Positions 57,483-64,000 of a DNA stretch of 64,000 nt are shown piece by piece. Each line of letters begins with the position of its first letter. Within the stretch, counting starts at the first letter, position 1. This DNA is from Arthrobacter terricola. Its GTDB lineage: Bacteria; Actinomycetota; Actinomycetes; Actinomycetales; Micrococcaceae. Under the pieces are notes generated by a model, which saw only the letters and a list, made by a program, of their open reading frames with translations, searched no databases and was not told the DNA's origin. The translations under genes and the position numbers were made by a program. The stretch spans positions 42,953-106,952 of the forward strand of contig NZ_SMRU01000004.1 in assembly GCF_004354015.1 (NCBI RefSeq). The letters are read 5' to 3'.

Positions 57483-58076
57483 ATGACTTCAGTTGAACCA
57501 AGTGCCGATGTCTCAGAGCGCGCCAGCATTGGTGCAGGCACAAGGATCTGGCACCTCGCCCACATCAGGGAAGATGCGAGCCTCGGCGAAAACTGCACCA
57601 TCGGCCGGGGAGCTTACGTCGGGCCCGGAGTCCACATCGGATCCAATTGCAAGCTCCAGAACTACTCCCTCGTCTACGAGCCCGCACGGCTTGGCGAGGG
57701 AGTTTTCATCGGACCGGCTGCCGTCCTCACCAACGACACCTACCCCCGAGCGGTAAGCCCTGACGGTGTACTGAAATCCGCCGACGACTGGACACCCGTC
57801 GGCGTGACGATCGAGGACGGGGCGGCCATCGGAGCGCGCGCCGTCTGCGTCGCGCCCATCACGATCGGGAAGTGGGCAACGGTGGCCGCGGGCGCCGTCG
57901 TCGTCAAGGACGTTCCAGCGTTCGCCCTGGTCGCCGGTGTCCCGGCCAGGCAAATCGGCTGGGTGGGAAAGTCGGGACACCGCCTGCAACCGGACGGCGA
58001 CGAATTGGTCTGCCCCGAAACCGGGGAACGCTACATCAAAGACGGTGACACACTCAAAGAAGCCCGCCGGGCATGA
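57483..58076 (+). CDS. WbpD/WlbB-like UDP-3-amino-sugar N-acetyltransferase (LbH fold)
   Basis: 197 aa, GAGGA before the ATG. Left-handed beta-helix of hexapeptides: RIWHLAHIREDASLGENC, GPGVHIGSNCKLQNYSLVYE, then VGVTIEDGAAIGARAVC. The C-terminal GVPARQIGWVGKSG and VCPETGERYI closely follow WbpD, which acetylates the 3-amino group of UDP-GlcNAc(3N)A for O-antigen sugars. Translation is coupled to the lhgO-like gene. Confidence 0.87.
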   Translation: MTSVEPSADVSERASIGAGTRIWHLAHIREDASLGENCTIGRGAYVGPGVHIGSNCKLQNYSLVYEPARLGEGVFIGPAAVLTNDTYPRAVSPDGVLKSADDWTPVGVTIEDGAAIGARAVCVAPITIGKWATVAAGAVVVKDVPAFALVAGVPARQIGWVGKSGHRLQPDGDELVCPETGERYIKDGDTLKEARRA

Positions 58077-59281
58077 GCAGGGTCCGCGCGGCCGTCGTCG
58101 GGGGCGGCATCATCGGGGTCGCCGTCGCACGCCAGCTCACCCGTAGCCTGGGCAACGTTGACGTGACCGTGTTCGAGAAGGAAGATGAACTGGCCGCGCA
58201 CCAGACCGGCCACAACAGCGGCGTAGTGCATGCCGGCCTCTATTACGAACCCGGGAGCCTCAAGGCGAGGCTGTGCCGCCGCGGAGTCGAACTGCTCCAG
58301 GAATTCACAGCCGGGAAGGGCGTGGGCTACGAGGAATGCGGCAAAGTGGTGGTGGCCCACAACGCGAGCGAGCTTGGCCGGCTCGAAGCCATCCATCGAC
58401 GGGCCATCGCCAACGGCGTGCCCGATGTCCGCATGATCAACGCAGACGAGCTTGCCGCCGTCGAGCCCCACGCGCGCGGGCTGGCGGCCCTGCATTCGCC
58501 GCGGACCGCGATAGTCGACTACCGCGCGGTCACCAACGCGCTGGCCGGGGATGTCACCGACGCCGGCGGCACTGTAGCGCTCGGAGTGGCTGTCACGGGC
58601 ATCGAGGAGCGCGGACCCGAAATCCGGGTAGCCTCCACAAGTGGGACTGAAGTATACGACCTCGTCATCACGTGCGCGGGCCTGCAGTCCGATCGCCTGG
58701 CGCATGCTTCCGGAGACCCCGCCAATCCCAGGATCGTGCCGTTCTTCGGCGACTACTACCTGCTCCGGCCGGAGAAACGCGGCCTGGTGAAGGGCCTCAT
58801 CTATCCTGTTCCGGACCCGCGTTATCCCTTCCTTGGCGTCCACCTCACCAAACGCATCGACGGTGCCATCATGGTGGGTCCCAATGCCTTCCTGGCCGCA
58901 GGACGCGAAGCCTACCGCCGCGCGCAGGTGTCCCCCGGTGACCTGGGCGAGGTCCTGGGCTTTCCCGGATTCTGGCGGTTCGCCGCCGGCAACCTTCCCA
59001 CCGCCGCACGGGAAACGCGGCTCGTCGTTAACAGCCGCGCCTTCGTCGAGGAAGCCCGGAAATATGTTCCGGAACTCCAAGCAGGCGACGTCACACGCGG
59101 ACCCCGCGGGATCCGGGCCCAGGCCATGACCCGGGACGGCAGCCTCGTGGATGACTTCGTGATCACCGGGACGAACCGGCTGGTCCATGTCCGGAATGCC
59201 CCGTCTCCCGGCGCGACGTCGTCGATGGCCATCGCGGAGCACATCGTCTCCGAAGCCATGGATCGGGCGAGCCTCTCGTAA
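58073..59281 (+). CDS. lhgO: L-2-hydroxyglutarate oxidase (LhgO family FAD enzyme)
   Basis: 402 aa; the ATG overlaps the previous stop (ATGA). FAD motif VVGGGIIGVAVARQL, HQTGHNSGVVHAGLYYEPGS (typical of LhgO), and VTCAGLQSDRLAH. It oxidises L-2-hydroxyglutarate to 2-oxoglutarate, probably passing electrons to the quinone pool. Pairing with a WbpD-like enzyme suggests removal of 2-hydroxyglutarate made during sugar-nucleotide oxidation. Confidence 0.9.
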   Translation: MSRVRAAVVGGGIIGVAVARQLTRSLGNVDVTVFEKEDELAAHQTGHNSGVVHAGLYYEPGSLKARLCRRGVELLQEFTAGKGVGYEECGKVVVAHNASELGRLEAIHRRAIANGVPDVRMINADELAAVEPHARGLAALHSPRTAIVDYRAVTNALAGDVTDAGGTVALGVAVTGIEERGPEIRVASTSGTEVYDLVITCAGLQSDRLAHASGDPANPRIVPFFGDYYLLRPEKRGLVKGLIYPVPDPRYPFLGVHLTKRIDGAIMVGPNAFLAAGREAYRRAQVSPGDLGEVLGFPGFWRFAAGNLPTAARETRLVVNSRAFVEEARKYVPELQAGDVTRGPRGIRAQAMTRDGSLVDDFVITGTNRLVHVRNAPSPGATSSMAIAEHIVSEAMDRASLS

Positions 59282-59402
59282 GCGAGGCACCCGCCCATCC
59301 TCGCTAAGGGCAGCTGCCGCCCATGCACCAAGGCATCACCTTCATCTAAGCAACGCTTCCATCGTCCGGTTTCCGGCATCTTGGACACTCGCATGCCCAA
59401 CT

Positions 59403-59474
59403 CCGGAAAACAGGTAAAACCCGTCGCCGACCCCGCGTGCGGAGGCTGAAAAGACGGGTACCGCTACTCGTGCC
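59403..59474 (+). promoter_or_regulatory. Repeated motif upstream of the DUF4082 gene
   Basis: GGAAAACAGGTA at 59405-59416 and a second form GAAAAGACGGGTA followed by CGCTACTCGTGCC (59448-59474); an ACCCGTC/GACGGGT inverted repeat links them. A single-copy relative is at 34047-34075. The site ends 73 bases before the DUF4082 start and may bind a regulator or form an RNA stem. Confidence 0.45.
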
Positions 59475-59547
59475 CCGTCCCCGCGCCCATCCATATGCTT
59501 CCGTCATTGAGTGCCTGAACCAACTTTGGACAGAAGCGGGTCGCGAC

Positions 59548-62500
59548 ATGAGCTCCAACCGAACTTTCCCCCTGGCAGTGCGCCACTTGGTCCTCCCAAC
59601 CGTCCTGGCTTTGATCGCAGCGCTCCTCACGTTGCAGGTTCCGGCTGTCCCGGCCGTGGCCGCGACGAATCCGTGCACCGCGCCGATCACAAGTCCGGTG
59701 GCTTGCGAGAACACCCTTCCGGGGAGCCCCGCCTCGGAATGGCAAGTCTCCGGAGCCGGAGACTCCACCATCCAGGGGTACGGGACGACGATGAGCGTCA
59801 ACATCGGCCAAACGATCTCGTTCAAGATCCTGACTCCGGCCTCGGCGTACCATATCGACATCTACCGGCTCGGCTACTACCAGGGGTCTGGTGCCCGCAA
59901 AGTCGCCGCGAACGTGCTCCCCTCCGTCGCGCTTCCGCAGTCGCAGCCGGCCTGCGCCACGTTCTCCGATACCGGCCTCATCGACTGCGGAAACTGGGCA
60001 GTCTCGGCTTCCTGGGCAGTTCCATCCACAGCCGTCTCCGGGGTCTACATCGCCCGGCTCGTGCGCAACGACACCAACGGCGCAAGCCTCATACCGTTCG
60101 TGGTCCGCAACGACGCGGCCCATTCGGACCTACTGATTTCGACCTCCGATGCGACGTGGGAGGCCTACAACACGTACGGCGGGAACAGCCTGTACAGCTG
60201 CACCGTCTCCTGCCCGCCAGGCAACCCGCAGGCCTACAAAGGGGCCTTCAAAGTCTCCTATAACCGCCCGTTCCACACGGCCGAAGACGACCAGGGACGC
60301 AGCTGGCTGATGTACGCCGAGTACCCCATGATCCGGTTCATGGAGGCCAACGGGTATGACATCAGCTACACGAGCAGCAATGACGTAGCCACCAACGGCT
60401 CCCTGCTCCTCAACCACAAGACCTTCATGTCCTCCGGCCATGACGAATACTGGTCCGCCGACCAACGCGCCAACGTCGAAGCCGCCCGGGACGCCGGCGT
60501 CAACCTTGCATTCTTCAGCGGAAACGAGTCCTTCTGGCGTACCCGTTGGGAATCGAGCTACGCCGGAACCAGCACTCCCGGGCGGACCCTCGTGGCCTAC
60601 AAGGACACGCACTTCAACGCACCGACGGATCCGGTCACCTGGACAGGCACGTACAGGGACCCGCGCTTCGGGACATCCACCGGCGGCGGAAATCCCGAAA
60701 ACTCAATGACGGGCCAGTTCTTCCTGGTCAATTCAGGAACCACCGACATTACCGTTCCCTACCAGTACAGCAAGCTCCGGTTATGGCGTAACACCTCGGT
60801 TGCCACGATGGCGCCGGGAAGCACCGTGACGCTCGCCCCCGGTGTAGGAACGCTGGGCTATGAGTGGGATATCGACGCCGACAACGGGTTCCGGCCAGCC
60901 GGTCTCTTCGACATGTCGTCCACAACGAACACGTCGGCAGAAGTCTTCACCGACTACGGTTCACAAACAGCCACCGGGAAAACAGCCACCCATAACCTCA
61001 CCATGTACAAGGCGCCAAGCGGGGCGCTCGTCTTTGGCGCCGGAACAGTCCAATGGGCGTGGGGACTTGACGGATTCACCACCGGTAAAGCGGTGGACAA
61101 GAACATGCAACAAGCAACCGTCAACCTCTTCGCCGACATGGGCATCCAGCCCACCACTCTTATCAGCGGGCTGGTGGCCGCCACGAAGTCCACGGACACG
61201 ACCCCGCCGACGTCGACCATCACCTCTCCGGCTTTCGGTGCGAACATCGCCGATGGAACCATCGTCACGATCAGCGGAACGGCGTCGGACACGGGCGGCG
61301 GAGTGGTCACCGGCGTCGAAGTTTCCACCGACAACGGCACCACCTGGCATCCGGCCGCCGGCACGACGAATTGGACGTACACCTGGAACGCCCACGGCAA
61401 CCCCACCTCGACCATTCGCTCACGGGCTGTTGATGACAGCGGCAATATCGAGTCGCCGTCGTCGGGAACTGTCACCAACATTGCCTGCCCGTGCAGCCTT
61501 TCCGGTGTCAACGTCACGCCCGCCGTCGCTGATGCCGGAGACCCGACCGCTATCGAGGTGGGGGCGAAGTTCTACTCCGAGGTGAACGGAACCATCACGG
61601 GCGTGCGCTTCTACAAAGCAGCCAAGAACACCGGAACGCACATCGGAAACATCTGGTCCGCCAGCGGGCAGCTACTCGCCACGGTGACCTTCACCGGCGA
61701 GTCCGCCACAGGCTGGCAGACCGCGAACTTCTCACCACCGCTTTCCGTGACAGCGAACACCATCTACACGGTCTCCTACTACGCTCCGGCCGGCCACTAC
61801 ACCGAAGACACGGCGTACTTCTACCTCCATCCGTCGCCGCCGCCCGCCGGAAACAGCCGGGTAGACAGCGCACCGTTGCACTACCCGCGGAGCGTGCCCG
61901 GCACCCCCAACGGCATGTACAACTACGGCCCGTCATCGGCGTTCCCCACGAATTCCTACGACGCCGAGTACTACTGGGTGGACGCGATTTTCGTTCCATC
62001 GAGCACGGCACCGGCCGTTTCCACGACGTCCCCGGCGAATAACGCGACCGGCGTGGCCCTTAACAGCGCCCTCACGGCGACTTTCAACCAGGCCGTGACG
62101 GGATCCTCGGTCACCTTCACCCTCAAGGACGCCACCAACACGGCCGTGCCGGGAACCTCCAGCTACAACAGCGGAACAAACACTGCGACCTTCACCCCCA
62201 CCGCCGCCTTGGCTTACAGCACCACCTACACGGCCACCATCAGCGGAGCCACCAACAGCGGCGGACAAGCCATGACCGCCCCCTACACCTGGACCTTCAC
62301 GACCACCGCGCCTCCGCCGCCACCGGCCGTTTCTTCCACCGCACCCACGAACAACGCCACGGCCGTACCGACCAGCAGCGCTCCCACGGCGACATTCAAC
62401 CAGGCCGTCATCGCTTCGTCGGTCACCTTCACCCTTAAGGACGCCAGCAACACAGCAGTACCCGGAACGGCCAGCTACACCGCCGCAACCAATACCGCCT

Positions 62501-64000
62501 CGTTCACGCCCACCTCAGCCCTGGCCTTCAGCACCAGCTACACCGCGACCGTCAGCGGAGCCACCAACAGCGCCGGCCAAACAATGACCGCGCCTTACTC
62601 GTGGACCTTTACGACCGCAGCTCCGCCACCTCCGCCGACGGTTTCCACGACGACACCCGCGAGCAATGCCACTGCTGTTCCTGTCGGCACGGCACCGACA
62701 GCAACGTTCAGCCAGGCCGTGACCGCATCCTCGGTCACCTTCACCCTCAAGGACCCCAGCAACACCGCAGTCCCGGGAACCTCCAGCTACAACAGCGGAA
62801 ACAACACCGCGACCTTCACCCCCACAGCGGCCCTGGCCTACAGCACCACCTACACGGCCACCATCAGCGGAGCCACCAACTCCACCGGCCAAACCATGAC
62901 CGCCCCCTACACCTGGACCTTCACCACAGCGGCGCCGCCGGCTTGCCCGTGCACCGTGTTCAGCGCTACGTCGACCCCTGCGACAGTAAGCGTCAGTGAC
63001 CCGAGTGCCGTGGAACTCGGCATGAAGTTCCGCTCCGACGTCGCCGGCAACATCACCGGCGTCCGCTTCTACAAAGGCAGCCAAAACACCGGAACCCACA
63101 CCGGCTACCTCTGGTCCGGCACCGGCTCCCTCCTGGCCTCCGTCACCTTCACCAACGAAACCGCCAGCGGCTGGCAACAAGCAACCTTCACCACCCCCGT
63201 CGCCATCACCGCCAACACCACCTACCTCGTCTCCTACTACGCCCCCAACGGCAACTACTCCGCCACCAGCGGATACTTCAGCAGCGCCGCCGACAACCCA
63301 CCACTACACGGCCTAGCCAGCGGAACCGACGGACCCAACGGCGTCTACAACTACGGCAACGCCGCCTTCCCCACCAACAGCTACAACAACACCAACTACT
63401 GGGTCGACGCCATCTTCACCACCACCGGCCAAGCCCCCGCACCAACCGTCAGCTCCACAAACCCGGCCAGCAGCGCCACCGCCGTACCCGTCGGCACGGC
63501 ACCGACAGCAACGTTCAGCCAGGCCGTGACCGCATCCTCGGTCACCTTCACCCTCAAGGACCCCAGCAACACCGCAGTCCCGGGAACCTCCAGCTACAAC
63601 AGCGGAAACAACACCGCGACCTTCACCCCCACAGCGGCCCTGGCCTACAGCACCACCTACACGGCCACCATCAGCGGAGCCACCAACTCCACCGGCCAAA
63701 CCATGACCGCCCCCTACACCTGGACCTTCACCACCGCAGCCGCACCATCCTCCTGCCCCTGCACGGTCTTCAGCGCCACCTCCACACCAGCCACCATCAA
63801 CGTCAACGACACCAGCGCCGTCGAACTCGGCATGAAGTTCCGCTCCGACGTCGCCGGCAACATCACCGGCGTCCGCTTCTACAAAGGCAGCCAAAACACC
63901 GGAACCCACACCGGCTACCTCTGGTCCGGCACCGGCTCCCTCCTGGCCTCCGTCACCTTCACCAACGAAACCGCCAGCGGCTGGCAACAAGCAACCTTCA
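59548..64000 (+). CDS. Giant secreted protein: N,N-dimethylformamidase-beta-like domain plus Ig-like and DUF4082 repeats (3' end cut)
   Basis: 1,484 codons to the window edge without a stop. Signal peptide about residues 1-39. Residues about 60-540 resemble the N,N-dimethylformamidase beta-subunit-like domain (SSGHDEYWSADQRANVEAA). A Fn/Ig-like domain (about 555-645) follows, then DUF4082 (648-816), three SbsA/Big_5-type Ig domains (820-1128), DUF4082 (1133-1291), an Ig domain (1300-1398) and DUF4082 again (from 1403). Each DUF4082 starts with CPC. Probably cell-surface or secreted; function unknown, and real amidase activity is doubtful. Preceded by the repeated motif at 59403-59474. Confidence 0.88.
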   Translation, partial: MSSNRTFPLAVRHLVLPTVLALIAALLTLQVPAVPAVAATNPCTAPITSPVACENTLPGSPASEWQVSGAGDSTIQGYGTTMSVNIGQTISFKILTPASAYHIDIYRLGYYQGSGARKVAANVLPSVALPQSQPACATFSDTGLIDCGNWAVSASWAVPSTAVSGVYIARLVRNDTNGASLIPFVVRNDAAHSDLLISTSDATWEAYNTYGGNSLYSCTVSCPPGNPQAYKGAFKVSYNRPFHTAEDDQGRSWLMYAEYPMIRFMEANGYDISYTSSNDVATNGSLLLNHKTFMSSGHDEYWSADQRANVEAARDAGVNLAFFSGNESFWRTRWESSYAGTSTPGRTLVAYKDTHFNAPTDPVTWTGTYRDPRFGTSTGGGNPENSMTGQFFLVNSGTTDITVPYQYSKLRLWRNTSVATMAPGSTVTLAPGVGTLGYEWDIDADNGFRPAGLFDMSSTTNTSAEVFTDYGSQTATGKTATHNLTMYKAPSGALVFGAGTVQWAWGLDGFTTGKAVDKNMQQATVNLFADMGIQPTTLISGLVAATKSTDTTPPTSTITSPAFGANIADGTIVTISGTASDTGGGVVTGVEVSTDNGTTWHPAAGTTNWTYTWNAHGNPTSTIRSRAVDDSGNIESPSSGTVTNIACPCSLSGVNVTPAVADAGDPTAIEVGAKFYSEVNGTITGVRFYKAAKNTGTHIGNIWSASGQLLATVTFTGESATGWQTANFSPPLSVTANTIYTVSYYAPAGHYTEDTAYFYLHPSPPPAGNSRVDSAPLHYPRSVPGTPNGMYNYGPSSAFPTNSYDAEYYWVDAIFVPSSTAPAVSTTSPANNATGVALNSALTATFNQAVTGSSVTFTLKDATNTAVPGTSSYNSGTNTATFTPTAALAYSTTYTATISGATNSGGQAMTAPYTWTFTTTAPPPPPAVSSTAPTNNATAVPTSSAPTATFNQAVIASSVTFTLKDASNTAVPGTASYTAATNTASFTPTSALAFSTSYTATVSGATNSAGQTMTAPYSWTFTTAAPPPPPTVSTTTPASNATAVPVGTAPTATFSQAVTASSVTFTLKDPSNTAVPGTSSYNSGNNTATFTPTAALAYSTTYTATISGATNSTGQTMTAPYTWTFTTAAPPACPCTVFSATSTPATVSVSDPSAVELGMKFRSDVAGNITGVRFYKGSQNTGTHTGYLWSGTGSLLASVTFTNETASGWQQATFTTPVAITANTTYLVSYYAPNGNYSATSGYFSSAADNPPLHGLASGTDGPNGVYNYGNAAFPTNSYNNTNYWVDAIFTTTGQAPAPTVSSTNPASSATAVPVGTAPTATFSQAVTASSVTFTLKDPSNTAVPGTSSYNSGNNTATFTPTAALAYSTTYTATISGATNSTGQTMTAPYTWTFTTAAAPSSCPCTVFSATSTPATINVNDTSAVELGMKFRSDVAGNITGVRFYKGSQNTGTHTGYLWSGTGSLLASVTFTNETASGWQQATF
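62683..63734 (+). repeat. Identical 245-base copies in the Ig-like domains
   Basis: 62683-62927 and 63490-63734 are identical base for base (offset 807) when read through; they encode most of the third and fourth Big_5-type domains. Confidence 0.93.
63013..64000 (+). repeat. Identical 178-base copies in the DUF4082 domains
   Basis: 63013-63190 and 63823-64000 are identical (offset 810) up to the window end. With the Ig repeat this makes a unit of about 808 bases (269 residues) that probably continues beyond the window. Confidence 0.93.

Noticed and set aside
59282..59547. Known riboswitch (cyclic di-GMP or cyclic di-AMP) before the DUF4082 gene
   Set aside because: The repeated motif does not follow the consensus cores that I know for those classes.

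Overview
The window is high-GC DNA with strong actinobacterial gene content: mycoredoxin, a PaaX-type regulator, DUF222/HNH protein, DUF6153 and DUF1918 proteins, nrdHIEF with NrdR-like sites, and an IdeR/DtxR-like iron box. Gene content and style suggest Micrococcaceae, most likely Arthrobacter in the broad sense. It is ordinary chromosome: no rRNA, tRNA, IS element, prophage or CRISPR array was recognised. Both ends cut through large genes.

Left edge (1-5.6 kb, minus strand): a compact biosynthetic operon runs lysC-type aspartate kinase, diaminobutyrate aminotransferase, then a membrane-anchored single-module NRPS of the epsilon-poly-lysine-synthetase (Pls) class, cut by the window start. 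Together they can take aspartate towards 2,4-diaminobutyrate and probably polymerise it or a related amino acid. The kinase differs from C. glutamicum LysC at four positions where feedback-releasing mutations are known. This is the best candidate for an interesting system here.

5.7-12.2 kb (plus): kynureninase with a PaaX-family regulator, an envelope LolA-like protein with an ABC-2 exporter, a YciO/TsaC-like protein and a small hydrolase. 12.2-18 kb (minus): an EF-G-like GTPase with altered G3/G4 motifs, an M50-type membrane peptidase and helicase HrpB. 18-28.5 kb: small envelope proteins (DUF6153, DUF305), a zinc alcohol dehydrogenase, TMEM175-like channel, thioredoxin reductase, an Nramp manganese transporter behind a DtxR/MntR-like palindrome, an APC permease, an MFS exporter, a VOC protein and mycoredoxin.

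28.5-39.7 kb: a minus operon of DedA, thioesterase-like protein and lipoate ligase-like protein lies behind an iron-box-like site; then a YhcG nuclease, an AlkD-like protein, RNase Z, a repeat-expanded DUF222/HNH protein, a DUF2087 protein, prephenate dehydratase of a type reminiscent of alphaproteobacteria, and an isochorismatase-fold protein. 39.7-44 kb: the complete class Ib ribonucleotide reductase set nrdH-nrdI-nrdE-nrdF. 44-50 kb: LysR regulator, DUF2004 protein and the metF-metE pair. 50-54.5 kb: a ROK regulator with a sugar ABC importer that lacks its own ATPase.

54.6-64 kb: a phosphotransferase-fold protein, an RlmG/RsmC-like methyltransferase whose 3' end is duplicated, a cupin, a WbpD/WlbB-like acetyltransferase translationally coupled to an L-2-hydroxyglutarate oxidase, and a giant secreted protein with an N,N-dimethylformamidase-beta-like domain followed by near-identical Ig-like/DUF4082 repeats that run off the window end.
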